Assembly (NCBI RefSeq): GCF_021631985.1
Contig: NZ_CP070225.1
Location: 6,944,001-7,008,000 of the forward strand
DNA: 64,000 nucleotides
Source: Sandaracinus amylolyticus
GTDB taxonomy: Bacteria; Myxococcota_A; Polyangia; Polyangiales; Sandaracinaceae
Reading direction: 5' to 3'
Below the pieces are notes generated by a model, which saw nothing but the letters and a program-made list of their open reading frames with translations, did no database searches and had not been told where the DNA came from. Position numbers and translations under genes: made by a program. This document shows, piece by piece, positions 24,373 through 33,505 of this stretch. Position 1 is the first letter of the stretch, and each line of letters opens with the position of its first letter.

Positions 24373-25872
24373 ATGGCCTTCCGCGACGACACCGACGCGC
24401 TGCGCGCACGCATCGAGGTCCTCGAGCGCGAGCTCGAGTCGCTGCGCGACGTCGCCGAGGAGCGCGATCGCCTGAAGGCCCGCGTGGCCGAGCTCGAGGA
24501 GCAGCTCGGCGTCGCGGAGCAGCGCAAGCGCAAGGAGCTCGAGGCCAAGGCCGAGGCCGCGCGCGAGTCGCAGCGACGTCGCATCGAGATGCTGCGGCGC
24601 GCGAAGAAGTCGCCCTCGCAGATCCCGAAGTACCTCGTGATCGCGCTCGGCGTCGGGGGTGCGATCTTCGCGTTCGTGCGCCTGACCGGGCTCGGATGTG
24701 GCCCCTCGCACGACGCGGCGCCCTCGCTCGGGCTCGTCGATCTCGACGTCACGCCGGAGCCCGCGCTGCCTCCGCTCACCACCCGCGGCATCACGAGCGC
24801 GCCCGATCAGTGCCGCGGGTACGTGCCCGACGCGCCGCAGCTCGTGCTGCGATCGTCGCGCCCGATGTCGCTGCGCATCGCGCCCCAGGCGGTCTCGGGT
24901 GATCTCGTGATGCTCGTGGTCGCGCCCGACGGTCGCGTGCTCTGCGACGACGACGGCGGCGGATCGCTCAATCCGCTGATCTCCGCGGTGGTGCCGCCCG
25001 GCGACACGCGGGTGTGGGTCGGCACGTATCATCACGCCGAGTCGATCGACTTCACGCTCGCGATCAGCGGACGCGAGGCGAGCGCGATGCCCGACGCGAG
25101 CGGCCTCGCGTCGCACGGCACGCCGAGCACGCCGGTGATCGACGGCCCCGACGTGACCCACGCGATCACCGGCACCGTGCAGCCGGTCACGGCCGCGAGC
25201 ACCCAGGACGCGAGCTGCCGCGGCTACCTCCCGATCGAGCCCCAGCTCACGCTGCGCCTCGCGCGCGACGCGGCAGTGCGTCTCCACGCGAGCGGCCAGA
25301 GCGATCTCGTGATGCTGGTGCGCGAGCCCGACGGCACCGTGAAGTGCGACGACGACTCGGGCCACGGCAACGAGCCCCAGATCGCGACGCTGCTGCGCGC
25401 GGGCGATCACCCGGTGTGGGTCGGCAGCTTCTCCGAGACCGCGAGCGCCGTGCCCTACTCGCTCGAGGTGAGCGCGCACGCGCTCGATCGCGACGCCGCG
25501 CCGGAGCACGGCACGCGCGAGCTCGGCGCGAGCGAGATCGCGATCGAGGGCACCGCGCGCGACGAGATCTCGGCGAGCGCGATCGGCGCGGAGTGCGCCG
25601 GCGGGCTCGTCGGCGTGCGCCCTCACGTCGCGCTGCAGCTCGCGGAGACGCGCGACGTCGTGTTCGCGCTCGCGGGAGAGAGCGCGCCGTTCGCGGTCGT
25701 CGAGCATCCCGATCGCACGTTCGAGTGCGTGCGCACCGCGCGCGAGCGACACCTCTGGAGCGCGGGCACCCACCGCGTGTGGATCGGCGTGCCCGACGAA
25801 GCGACGGCGGGACCGTTCACGCTGACGGTGCGCGGCGAGGCGTCGAGCCTCCTGCCGTGGAACCCGCGCTAG
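24373..25872 (+). CDS. coiled-coil, single-pass membrane protein with three beta repeats
   Basis: A 499-residue protein. Residues about 8-75 are a charged coiled coil, followed by a transmembrane segment near 85-102 (YLVIALGVGGAIFAFV). The periplasmic part has three homologous beta-rich repeats of about 110 residues, each opening with a cysteine (CRGYVPDAPQL, CRGYLPIEPQL, CAGGLVGVRPH) and carrying a second one after PDG (VLCDDD, VKCDDD, FECV), then a VWVG strand. The third is degenerate and lacks the acidic DDD. The pattern suggests a disulfide-stapled beta-sandwich with possible metal binding. Family unknown to me. Confidence 0.8.
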   Translation: MAFRDDTDALRARIEVLERELESLRDVAEERDRLKARVAELEEQLGVAEQRKRKELEAKAEAARESQRRRIEMLRRAKKSPSQIPKYLVIALGVGGAIFAFVRLTGLGCGPSHDAAPSLGLVDLDVTPEPALPPLTTRGITSAPDQCRGYVPDAPQLVLRSSRPMSLRIAPQAVSGDLVMLVVAPDGRVLCDDDGGGSLNPLISAVVPPGDTRVWVGTYHHAESIDFTLAISGREASAMPDASGLASHGTPSTPVIDGPDVTHAITGTVQPVTAASTQDASCRGYLPIEPQLTLRLARDAAVRLHASGQSDLVMLVREPDGTVKCDDDSGHGNEPQIATLLRAGDHPVWVGSFSETASAVPYSLEVSAHALDRDAAPEHGTRELGASEIAIEGTARDEISASAIGAECAGGLVGVRPHVALQLAETRDVVFALAGESAPFAVVEHPDRTFECVRTARERHLWSAGTHRVWIGVPDEATAGPFTLTVRGEASSLLPWNPR

Positions 25873-25874
25873 GT

Positions 25875-27323
25875 CTACTCGCTCATCTCTGCGCGATACC
25901 GCGCGAGCTCGGCATCGAGCTCCGCGTCGGTGCGCAGGTACGCGCCGAGCGGCGCGCGTTCCGCGAGCTCCGCGACGGTGCGTGCTCCGATCAGCTCCGC
26001 GACGTCGTCGGGCGCGGTCCCGCTCGCGCGCGTGATCGCGACTCGGTCGCCGTCGACCGCGACGTCCAGCGCGAAGTCGTGCGAGGTGTCGAGCGGTGAC
26101 GTCTCCGCGCGCTGGTCCTGCGGCTCACCGTTCTCGTCGGTGCACCACACGCTCCAGCTCGCCGGCTCGGTCGCGCGGTGGGCACGCGTGATCTGCGCGC
26201 ACCGAACGTCGCCATCGGTCGGCACGCAGAGGATCGTCCTGCTGGTACACCCCGCAGCGTACGAGTCGTCCCGATAGCACGCCCAATCGGGATGCTCGTC
26301 GACCGTGGTCACCTCCTGCGACGACGAGTCCCAGCACACGTCGAGCTCGATGCGGAGCATCGTCGCGCTCGCGTGCACGCTCGTGATCGTCCCCGAGTCG
26401 GCGCTCGAGATGCCGTGGTCGGTGTTGTCGTACTCGCCGAAATCCGTCGGGAGCACGAGGTATCCGTCGCGTACGCGGAACGCGAGCACCAGGCGCACGG
26501 CCCCGAGCGGATTGCCGTTGTCGTCGGCCGTGAGCAGCACGACCTCGCTCGCGCTCGCTGCATCCCACGCGAGCGGCGCGCGCTGGATCACCTCGACGCC
26601 CGCACGATTCCACTCGTCGGGCTCGAACTCGTCGATCCCCGAGAGCGATCGCTCGAGCGCACGCACCAGCGTCGCCTCGTCGGTCGCGAGGACGACGGAG
26701 CGCGCGACGTCGAGCGGCACATCATCGATCGTCGCCCCTTCGCGCGGCCGCGCCTCGCGCACCTCGAGGCTCGCGAGCCGTCGCTCCACCGTCGCGTTCC
26801 GACGCATTCGCAGGGAGCGCGCGTAGGAGTCGCGCGCGAGCTCCACCGCGCCGCTCGCCTCCGCGACGAGCCCGCGGTTGTAGAGGCACATCGCGATCGG
26901 CGCGTGCAGCGCCTCGGGCGCGGCCTCGATCCCCGGGAAGAACGAGATCCCGAGCTCGATGCGGCGCGCCGCGATCGCGAGCTTTCCCGCGCGAAACGCG
27001 ACGAATCCTGCCTCGCACAGCAGCCTCGGCGCGCGCGGCGAGATCGCGAGCGCGTGCTCGAACTCGTCGAGCGCCTCGTCCCATCGTTCGGCGCGCACGG
27101 CACGCCGCCCGGCGCGCACCCGACGGATCACCTCCGCACGCTGCGCCTCGTCGATCGTGGGCCGCGGGGGTGTCTCCTCGCGCGGTGTCGGCGTCGGCGC
27201 CGGAGTCGGATCCGGGCTCGGCGCCGCGCCGGTCGTCACCGTCGTGCGCGTCGTGCCCCCGCACTCGCACGCCTGCAGCGCCAGACACGCCGCCAGCACC
27301 GCGCCCACCCTCGCGATCCTCAT
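25875..27323 (-). CDS. TPR-containing lipoprotein
   Basis: A 482-residue protein starting at the ATG at 27323; the signal peptide has the lipobox LALQAC. A proline/threonine-rich linker (about 28-55) precedes TPR-like helices (RRAVRAERWDEALDEFEHALAISPRAPR). The C-terminal half looks beta-rich, with several cysteines (CWDSSS, CYRDDSY, CTSRTILC, CTDENG) probably in disulfides. It converges on the coiled-coil gene with only two bases between stop codons. Outer-envelope location is inferred; the role is unknown. Confidence 0.85.
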   Translation of the reverse strand: MRIARVGAVLAACLALQACECGGTTRTTVTTGAAPSPDPTPAPTPTPREETPPRPTIDEAQRAEVIRRVRAGRRAVRAERWDEALDEFEHALAISPRAPRLLCEAGFVAFRAGKLAIAARRIELGISFFPGIEAAPEALHAPIAMCLYNRGLVAEASGAVELARDSYARSLRMRRNATVERRLASLEVREARPREGATIDDVPLDVARSVVLATDEATLVRALERSLSGIDEFEPDEWNRAGVEVIQRAPLAWDAASASEVVLLTADDNGNPLGAVRLVLAFRVRDGYLVLPTDFGEYDNTDHGISSADSGTITSVHASATMLRIELDVCWDSSSQEVTTVDEHPDWACYRDDSYAAGCTSRTILCVPTDGDVRCAQITRAHRATEPASWSVWCTDENGEPQDQRAETSPLDTSHDFALDVAVDGDRVAITRASGTAPDDVAELIGARTVAELAERAPLGAYLRTDAELDAELARYRAEMSE

Positions 27324-27365
27324 CGCGCGAGCGTACCCGACCGCGCCCGCGGTCTTGATCCGCGC

Positions 27366-28928
27366 GTGCCGCACCGCTACGCACCGGTCGTGCTCGACCC
27401 CGGCCACGTGCTCCGCGAGATCGCGCGCGACCGCATCCGTCGCAACGCGTTCCTCCGCCTCCGCCAGCACCATCGCGCGATGCCACGCGCCGCGTTCCTC
27501 GGCGTGCTCGCGGTCCTCCTCGCGCTGCGCGTGCACAGCATCGTCTGCATGCTGATCGCGTGGCACGGCGGGCTCGCCGATCCGACCACGTGGGCCACCG
27601 GCGCGCAGGTCGTCACCGAGCACGTCACGCCCTTCCACCATCACCCGAACCCGTTCGGATGGAGCTGGGGCTTCCAGCTCTTCGTCGGCCTGCACGACCT
27701 CACCGGCATCCTGCTCTTCGCCACGTGCCTGATCCCGCTCTTCGCGACGCCGGGCAGCGCGGTGCACGTGCGCGCCGGGCGCGTCTTCGTCGTCGTGTGG
27801 CTGCTCCACCTGACCGACGGCCTGATCAACAGCGGGCACATCCTCATCGCACGCGGGTTCGAGCCGACTCGCTACTACGACGTCACGAACCAGGGCTTCT
27901 CGCTCTATCTCTATCTCCAGTTCGCGTTCATCTCGTCGCTCGTCATCGACTTCCTCGCGCACGGCCTCGCCGCGCTCCGCTACAAGAACCGACCGCCGCC
28001 GCGCCCGATGCGCGCGGTGATGCTCTTCCTCCCGCTCTCGAGCCTCGTGCTCGGCATCGGGCTCACGATCTGGGCGGTGATGCGCCTCGTGCGCGGAGGG
28101 CCCGCGGAGACGCCGAACACGTACCCGTTCGCGATCGTCTACCTCGTGCAGATCCCCGCGTACGTCTATCTCGTCGCGCGCAACGTCTCGTACTGGCTGC
28201 GCCCGACGCCGCGCGCGTGGCTGCAGGGATGGGTCACCGAGCACCAGCGCAACATGATGTTCTGCGTGCAGGTGACGCTCTACACCGGCCTCGCGAACGT
28301 CTGCTCGCGCTTCGCGCCCGCGCTCGCGCCCTTCGTGTTCGCGGCGATCGACCTCGGATTCCTGCTCTGGCTCGTGACCAAGGAGCGCTCGCTGCGCGCG
28401 CAGGTCGTGCGCTCGCGGCTCGGTCTCGCGGTCGTCGCCTCGCTGCGCACGCTGCGCCTGTCGCGCCCGCCCCAGCCCCGACGCGTCGACGTGAGCGCGC
28501 CCGACGCGCGGTGGATCGCAGGCTTCTTCGAGCTCGATCGCCCGGGCGAGCTCGGCCGCGACGATCTGCGCGCGCTGCTCGCGCGGCAGGGCATCGAGCT
28601 GCGCGATCACGAGCTCGATCGCCTCATGGGCGCGCTCGATCGCGATGGCAGCGGGCGCATCGAGCCGCGCGAGCTCGCCGCGTTCCTCACGACGTGGTTC
28701 GCGCCCGAGCCCGACGACGAGCACGCGCTCGCGCTCGCGTTCCGCGCGCTCGACGACGACGGCGACGGTCAGGTCACGCGCGACGAGCTCCAGCGCGCGC
28801 TGCAGGACGGCGCCGACGCGCTGCGCGCGGTCGAGCTCGATGCGCTGATGGACGCCGCCGATCTCGACGGCAGCGGTGCGATCGACTGGGACGAGTTCTG
28901 CGCGTCGATGCGCCCCACCAAGCATTGA
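27366..28928 (+). CDS. polytopic membrane protein with C-terminal calmodulin-like EF-hand domain
   Basis: A 520-residue protein. GTG 27366 is the first good start; ATG 27480, just before the first membrane helix, is an alternative. Residues about 40-345 hold roughly seven hydrophobic helices with histidine-rich connecting segments (TPFHHHPNPF, LLHLTDGLINSGHIL). After a basic linker, residues 380-515 hold four EF-hand units: one degenerate (near 389) and three canonical 12-residue loops at 425, 463 and 499 (DRDGSGRIEPRE, DDDGDGQVTRDE, DLDGSGAIDWDE). The protein therefore probably couples cytosolic calcium, or another divalent ion, to membrane function. I do not recognise the membrane domain. 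Confidence 0.85.
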   Translation: MPHRYAPVVLDPGHVLREIARDRIRRNAFLRLRQHHRAMPRAAFLGVLAVLLALRVHSIVCMLIAWHGGLADPTTWATGAQVVTEHVTPFHHHPNPFGWSWGFQLFVGLHDLTGILLFATCLIPLFATPGSAVHVRAGRVFVVVWLLHLTDGLINSGHILIARGFEPTRYYDVTNQGFSLYLYLQFAFISSLVIDFLAHGLAALRYKNRPPPRPMRAVMLFLPLSSLVLGIGLTIWAVMRLVRGGPAETPNTYPFAIVYLVQIPAYVYLVARNVSYWLRPTPRAWLQGWVTEHQRNMMFCVQVTLYTGLANVCSRFAPALAPFVFAAIDLGFLLWLVTKERSLRAQVVRSRLGLAVVASLRTLRLSRPPQPRRVDVSAPDARWIAGFFELDRPGELGRDDLRALLARQGIELRDHELDRLMGALDRDGSGRIEPRELAAFLTTWFAPEPDDEHALALAFRALDDDGDGQVTRDELQRALQDGADALRAVELDALMDAADLDGSGAIDWDEFCASMRPTKH

Positions 28929-29008
28929 AGGGCTCTCGCCCGTCGCGTCCGCGGCCCATCGCCGAGCTCGCGCTCGACCGGAGCGACGACCGTCGCTACC
29001 GTCGCCCC

Positions 29009-30064
29009 ATGCGCTCCCGAGCTGCCGTCGCGATTGCCGCGGGTGCCCTCTGGGCGTGCGCTCCTGCGCCCGATGCGATCGATGCTGGGGCCGACGCCGA
29101 GATCAGCCAGGACGCCGGCGCGGATGCTCCTGCCGATGCACGGCCGACGCCCGGACAGGCGTTCGTCGGGCCGTCCGTGCTCTCCGAGACCGGCCTCTAC
29201 GAAGACCTGGCTTCGGCCGCGCTGGCGCCGGGCGTGATGCCGTACCGCGTGCGCTTCGAGCTGTGGGCCGACGGCGCCGAGAAGCAGCGGTGGATCTACT
29301 TGCCTCCCGGCACGCGCATCGACACGCGTGATCCCGACGTCTGGGTGTTCCCGATCGGCACCCGCGTGTGGAAGGAGTTCCGTGTCGATGGCGTCCGCGT
29401 CGAGACGCGGTTTCTCCACAAGGTCGAGGCCGATCGCTGGGAGAACGTCGCCTACGTCTGGCGCGCCGACGGATCGGATGCCGACGCTCGCCCCGAAGGC
29501 GCCACCGACGTGCTGGGCACGCCGCACGATGTGCCCGCGATCGACGACTGCTTCACCTGCCACCGAGGCGCGATCGATGGCCTGAACGGCGTCGGCGCCA
29601 TTCAGCTCGCCACCGGAGCGCCGGACGACTTCCTCGTGCACCTCGAGGCAGCGGCGCTCGTCACCCAACCGATCATCCCGCGGCCTGCGATCCCCGGCAC
29701 CGAGCTCGAGCAGTCGGCGCTCGGCTACCTGCACGCCAACTGCGGCCACTGCCACGACTCGGCTCACCCGCTCTCGCACTTCCGCGCGCTCCGGTTGCGC
29801 ATCCCGGTGGGCCTCGTGGATCCGCTGGATGCGCCCGCGGTGCGGACGACCGTCGGCGCCGAGATGCACCACGCTGCCGACGGCACGACGATCGCCGTCG
29901 TTCCCGGCGAGCCGCTGTCGAGTCAGCTCTACGTCCGCATGCTGCATCGGGGCGACGAGTGGGACATGCCGCCGGACCCGACGGACGCCAGCGACTTCGT
30001 CGATGAAGCAGGCGCCGAGCTCGTGCGCGCGTGGATCGAAGGACTCCCGGCGACGCGGCCCTGA
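29009..30064 (+). CDS. diheme c-type cytochrome-like lipoprotein
   Basis: A 351-residue protein; ATG 29009 gives a short lipoprotein signal ending LWAC. Two haem-attachment motifs are present: CFTCH (181-185) and CGHCH (245-249). The middle region (LWADGAEKQRWIYLPPGTRI, FPIGTRVWKEF) resembles the SO2930-type diheme c-type cytochrome proteins of unknown function. A metal or haem ligand is likely in the C-terminal half. It would sit in the periplasm, anchored by lipid. No redox partner lies directly next to it. Confidence 0.85.
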   Translation: MRSRAAVAIAAGALWACAPAPDAIDAGADAEISQDAGADAPADARPTPGQAFVGPSVLSETGLYEDLASAALAPGVMPYRVRFELWADGAEKQRWIYLPPGTRIDTRDPDVWVFPIGTRVWKEFRVDGVRVETRFLHKVEADRWENVAYVWRADGSDADARPEGATDVLGTPHDVPAIDDCFTCHRGAIDGLNGVGAIQLATGAPDDFLVHLEAAALVTQPIIPRPAIPGTELEQSALGYLHANCGHCHDSAHPLSHFRALRLRIPVGLVDPLDAPAVRTTVGAEMHHAADGTTIAVVPGEPLSSQLYVRMLHRGDEWDMPPDPTDASDFVDEAGAELVRAWIEGLPATRP

Positions 30065-30082
30065 CCGGAGGCACGCGCAAAG

Positions 30083-30146
30083 CGCAATTGAACGGTTGCG
30101 TGTCAGCGCGACCTCGCCTATCTGTTGATGCAACCCGGAGGTTGCA
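30083..30146 (+). promoter_or_regulatory. two dyads upstream of SRPBCC-ArsR operon
   Basis: TGCAACC-cgga-GGTTGCA (30129-30146) is a perfect 7-bp dyad overlapping the ribosome-binding site and ending 4 nt before the start codon. A weaker dyad, CGCAA/TTGCG (30083-30100), lies 28 bp further upstream. The overlap suits an ArsR-type repressor controlling its own operon. Confidence 0.55.
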
Positions 30147-30150
30147 CATC

Positions 30151-30606
30151 ATGTCGAGCACCGATCGCATCGAGAAGAAGCGCCTGCTCCGCGCCCCCCG
30201 TGACCGCGTGTGGCGCGCGCTCACCGACCCTGCCGAGTTCGGCTCGTGGTTCGGCATGCGGCTCGACGCGCCCAGGTTCGAGCCCCGCGCGCACGTCCGG
30301 GGGCGCATCACGATCCCCGAGTACGCGCACGTCGTCGTCGACATGTGGATCACGAAGCTCGAGCCGCAGCGCCTGTTCTCGTACCGCTGGCACCCGTACG
30401 CCGTCGATCCCGCGGTCGACTACTCGAAGGAGGAGCCGACGCTCGTCGAATTCGTCCTCGAGGACGCACCCGGCGGTACGCTGCTGCTCGCCAGCGAGTC
30501 CGGCTTCGATCGCATCCCGATCGCGCGCCGCGCCGAGGCGTACCGCATGAACACCGGTGGCTGGGAGGCCCAGCTGGAGAACATCGCGAAACATGTCGAG
30601 GGCTGA
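30151..30606 (+). CDS. SRPBCC (AHSA1-like) domain protein
   Basis: A 151-residue cytosolic SRPBCC protein starting at ATG 30151. Motifs: RAPRDRVWRALTDPAEFGSWFG, the HVRGRITIPEYAH strand, YRWHPYAVDP, and a C-terminal helix with GGWEAQLENIAKHVE. Its 3' end overlaps the ArsR gene by 14 nt, so expression is coupled. This is the second such pair in the window; the pairs are only distantly similar and so probably sense different ligands. Ligand unknown. Confidence 0.9.
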   Translation: MSSTDRIEKKRLLRAPRDRVWRALTDPAEFGSWFGMRLDAPRFEPRAHVRGRITIPEYAHVVVDMWITKLEPQRLFSYRWHPYAVDPAVDYSKEEPTLVEFVLEDAPGGTLLLASESGFDRIPIARRAEAYRMNTGGWEAQLENIAKHVEG

Positions 30607-30946
30607 GCGTTCCACCGCGCGCGAGCTGCGCGCCGCCGCGCCGGTGTTCGCCGCGCTGGGCGACGAGACGCGGCTGCGCATCGTCGCCCGTCTCGGCACC
30701 GGTGGTCCCGCGTCGATCGCGCGCCTCACCGAGGGCTCGGGCGTCACGCGCCAGGCGATCTCGAAGCACCTCCTGGTGCTCGAGGGCGCAGGGCTCGTGC
30801 GCAGCGCGCGCCAGGGCCGCGAGAGCGTCTACGAGCTCCACCCGCGCGAGCTCGAGACCGCACGCCGCGCGCTCGATCGCATCTCGGCCGCGTGGGACGA
30901 CGCCCTCGATCGCCTCGCCGCACACGTCGAGCAGAGCGACGAGTGA
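30593..30946 (+). CDS. ArsR-family winged-helix regulator
   Basis: A 117-residue ArsR protein starting at ATG 30593 inside the preceding gene. The winged-helix is clear: FAALGDETRLRIVARL, then RLTEGSGVTRQAISKHLLVLEGAGLV and the wing ARQGRESVYELH. No metal-binding cysteines are seen. It most likely binds the TGCAACC dyad at 30129-30146 to regulate its own operon. Transcription would stop at the long hairpin 8 nt after its stop codon. Confidence 0.93.
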   Translation: MSRAERSTARELRAAAPVFAALGDETRLRIVARLGTGGPASIARLTEGSGVTRQAISKHLLVLEGAGLVRSARQGRESVYELHPRELETARRALDRISAAWDDALDRLAAHVEQSDE

Positions 30947-30953
30947 AACGCCG

Positions 30954-30991
30954 ATGAAACGACGTTTCACACCGGTGAAACGTCGTTTCAT
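30954..30991. terminator. bidirectional terminator-like palindrome, GTTTCAC family 1
   Basis: A perfect 17-bp stem (30954-30970 with 30975-30991) around ACCG. The inner arms read GTTTCAC/GTGAAAC. It lies between two convergent genes and includes the minus-strand gene's stop codon. Confidence 0.75.
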
Positions 30992-32088
30992 CCCTGCGGG
31001 GACGCGGGATACGCCGCGATCGGGCGCCGCTCGATCGGCAGCTTCGCCGCGTTCCATGCCGTCATCCCGCCGCGGATCGACGCCACGTCGCGGAAGCCCA
31101 TCTCGCGCAGCTGCAGCGCCGCCTTCCCCGAGCGACCGCCCGATCGACAGACCAGCACGATCGGACGATCACGCGACCAGCGCCGAGCGACGCTGGGCAC
31201 CGCCGCGAGCGGCACGTGCTCGACGCCCGGGATGTGCCCGAGCTCGCTCGAGAGCTCGATCGGCTCGCGCACGTCGACCACCCGCGCCGCGCTGCGGTTC
31301 GACGCGACCCACTCCGGCGTGACCTCGGGGATCCCACCCGCGCTCGTCTCGACGGGCGCCCAGGCCTGCCCCGACGCGGGCTCGGCGTGCGCCGGCTCGG
31401 GCAATCCGCAGTGCAGGTTCGCGGGCACTGCGACATCGATCTTCTTCGGATACGCGAGCTGCAGGTGCTCCATGATGTCGACGAACTCGGGCTCGCTCTT
31501 GCCTCCACCGAGCCGCGGATTGAAGCGCTTCTCCTCGGCGACGCTGGTCACCGTCCGACCCTTGTAGTCGTGGGCGGGATAGAGCAGGCACGCGTCGGGG
31601 AGCGAGAAGATCTTCTCGTGCACCGAGTGATAGAGCGTGTGCGGGCTGCCCTGCTGGAAGTCGGTGCGTCCCGACCCGCGCACCAGCAGCGCGTCGCCGG
31701 TGAACGCCATCGCGTGATCCGCGGTCACGTAGGTCAGGCAGCCGTTGGTGTGGCCAGGTGTCTCGCGCACCTCGAGGGCGTGGCGACCGAACCGGATCAC
31801 GTCGCCCTCCTTCACGAAGACATCCGCGCAGCCCGCGCCCGAGCGCTCGGACAACACGGACTTCGCGCCGGTGCGCTCCCGGACCGCGCCTGCGCCCGTC
31901 ACGTGATCCGCATGCACGTGGGTGTCGAGCACGTAGACCAGGCGCAGATCGAGCTCGCGCACCAACGAGAGATCGCGCTCGACCTGCTCCAGCACCGGAT
32001 CGATGAGCACCGCCTCGCGAGTGTCCTCGTCGGCGAGCAGGTACGTGTACGTCGACGACTCGAGGTCGAAGAGCTGTCGGAAGAGCAT
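30988..32088 (-). CDS. persulfide dioxygenase-rhodanese fusion
   Basis: A 366-residue fusion. ATG 32088 is the start ([18 protein letters not shown]); a TTG further up is less likely. Residues 1-230 are an ETHE1-type metallo-beta-lactamase fold with THVHADH (His57, His59, Asp61, His62), His113 in PGHTNG, Asp132 in TGDAL and His173 in PAHDY. ETHE1 oxidises glutathione persulfide to sulfite using iron and oxygen. Residues about 255-355 are a rhodanese domain with active-site Cys314 in the loop CRSGGRSG. Natural fusions of these two domains handle persulfide/thiosulfate interconversion in sulfide detoxification. Confidence 0.93.
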   Translation of the reverse strand: MLFRQLFDLESSTYTYLLADEDTREAVLIDPVLEQVERDLSLVRELDLRLVYVLDTHVHADHVTGAGAVRERTGAKSVLSERSGAGCADVFVKEGDVIRFGRHALEVRETPGHTNGCLTYVTADHAMAFTGDALLVRGSGRTDFQQGSPHTLYHSVHEKIFSLPDACLLYPAHDYKGRTVTSVAEEKRFNPRLGGGKSEPEFVDIMEHLQLAYPKKIDVAVPANLHCGLPEPAHAEPASGQAWAPVETSAGGIPEVTPEWVASNRSAARVVDVREPIELSSELGHIPGVEHVPLAAVPSVARRWSRDRPIVLVCRSGGRSGKAALQLREMGFRDVASIRGGMTAWNAAKLPIERRPIAAYPASPQG

Positions 32089-32240
32089 GGCGGCGGTGTC
32101 CTCCCGCGCTTCCTCGAGCAACGCGGGTGCCAGAGCCGCACAGTGCTCCGATCGATGCGACCGATGATCTCGCGCCTCGAGATCCGTCCAAGCCTCATCG
32201 CGGCGTGCTCGCCGCGGCTCTACGAACGCTGGAGGATCGG

Positions 32241-32690
32241 ATGAAGAAGACGTATCGGGGCAGCTGTCACTGCGGCGCGGTCCGGTTCGAGTGCGACCTC
32301 GATCTCGCGCCTGCGGGGGAGCGATCGGCGCCGGAGCTGCCCGGCGTGTGGTGGACTTCGACCTTCCGATGCGACTGCACGTACTGCCTGAAGACGCGCA
32401 TGTGGAAGGGTTTCGTGCGCGCGAAGGACTTCCGCGCGATCGCGGGAGACGAGGTGCTCGGCGACTATCTCTTCGGCACGCGGGCGATCCACCACCGCTT
32501 CTGCAAGGCGTGCGGCGTCACGACCTACGCGAGCGCGTCGATGGAGCAGCTCGGCGGGGACTTCTACGCCGTGAACATCGCGTGCTTCGACGATGCGACG
32601 CCGGAGGAGCTCGAGCGCGCGCCGATCACCTACGAGGACGGCGCGCACGACGCGTGGGATCGTCCACCGGCGCGCACCCGCCACCTCTGA
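32241..32690 (+). CDS. GFA (CENP-V-like) family zinc protein
   Basis: A 149-residue protein with the GFA/CENP-V zinc-binding pattern: [12 protein letters not shown], then RCDCTYC, then [16 protein letters not shown] lies 5 nt before ATG 32241, which settles the start. The family is named for glutathione-dependent formaldehyde-activating enzyme, but most members, and that activity itself, are not well supported; binding of glutathione adducts is often proposed. It is divergent from the persulfide dioxygenase fusion, about 150 bp away, which makes a shared thiol-related role plausible but unproven. Confidence 0.88.
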   Translation: MKKTYRGSCHCGAVRFECDLDLAPAGERSAPELPGVWWTSTFRCDCTYCLKTRMWKGFVRAKDFRAIAGDEVLGDYLFGTRAIHHRFCKACGVTTYASASMEQLGGDFYAVNIACFDDATPEELERAPITYEDGAHDAWDRPPARTRHL

Positions 32691-32701
32691 TCGGCCGCGC
32701 T

Positions 32702-32747
32702 GAAACGTGTGTTTCACGTGTTTCACCGGTCGTGAAACACACGTTTC
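32702..32747. terminator. bidirectional terminator-like palindrome, GTTTCAC family 2
   Basis: A perfect 17-bp stem (32702-32718 with 32731-32747) with a 12-nt loop. Inner arms carry GTTTCACG/CGTGAAAC. It lies between the stop of the GFA gene and the stop of the truncated minus-strand fragment, again a convergent pair. Confidence 0.7.
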
Positions 32748-32757
32748 GGTCACCGGC

Positions 32758-32885
32758 TCAGCGCGCCGCTTCGAGGCGCGCGTCGGACTCCTGCCGCACG
32801 CGCTCGTGCTCGTCGCGCGCGAGCATCGTCGCGCGCGTCTCGGGCGTGTCGACGATCACGAGCGACGACGTACCGCGATACGAGT
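32758..32885 (-). pseudogene. 3' fragment of an unknown gene
   Basis: The last 40 or so codons of a minus-strand gene end at a TGA at 32758. Codons almost all end in G or C and read SSLVIVDTPETRATML then ARDEHERVRQESDARLEAAR. Upstream of about 32885 the coding signal vanishes, and the opposite strand becomes coding. There is no credible start codon or 5' part, so this is a 5'-truncated remnant. It retains a normal terminator-like palindrome after its stop. Original function unknown. Confidence 0.5.
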
Positions 32886-32892
32886 GCGCGAC

Positions 32893-33501
32893 GTGCTGAC
32901 GTACACTCGCGAGGTCGAGATCGTCGGGCGTCCCGACGGTCGCTTCGGCGCGCTCGCGACCAACCGCGATCGGGCCGGCTTGCAGGTGATCGAGAGCGAC
33001 GGCTCGAGCCCGAGCGGGATCGTGCGACCGACGACGCGCGAGACGATCCACCAGGTGCTCTGGGACGGCTGGACCTGGATGATGCCGGTCACGACGTACG
33101 GCACCAGCGGGACTTGCTCGTCACGCGCGCAGGTGGCGCGAGGCGACGCGCTGACGAGCCTGTTCGCGGTCGGCGCCTCCACCACCGGCAGCGCCGAGAC
33201 GTCGAGCATCGCAGCTCGCGGCGACGAGGCCGTCATCGTGCTCACGATGCCGCCGCCGCCCGGGACCACGGACCCCGCATCACTGCGAATCCTGCGCGCC
33301 GGGATTCCGGCGAGCGCGACGGGCGCGCTCACACTTCGCGCGCCCGCGACGCCGCTCGGCGACGTCACGACGGCGGTCGCCGGCATGCCCGTCGCGACGG
33401 TCTTCACCGGTGACGAGCAGATCGTCGCGGTGTGGAGCGATCGACGCTGGGGTCAGACCGAGATCTACTCGATGGTCGTCGACGTGCCCGACTGCGACTG
33501 A
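32893..33501 (+). pseudogene. 3' fragment of a probable secreted repeat protein
   Basis: About 200 codons with strong coding signal, ending at 33501. The first usable start is GTG 32893, but there is no signal peptide or ribosome site, and the sequence begins in what looks like mid-domain (TREVEIVGRPDGRFGALATNR). The end (IVAVWSDRRWGQTEIYSMVV) resembles the last blade of beta-propeller-like myxobacterial exported proteins. The frame is open upstream to about 32707, but codon quality is poor there. I interpret it as a 5'-truncated gene facing away from the fragment at 32758-32885. A short intact cytosolic protein cannot be excluded. Confidence 0.5.
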
Positions 33502-33505
33502 GCAC

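Noticed and set aside
32088-32121. TTG start at 32121 for the persulfide dioxygenase fusion
   Set aside because: The 11-residue extension has no family match; ATG 32088 gives the normal MLFRQLFD start.
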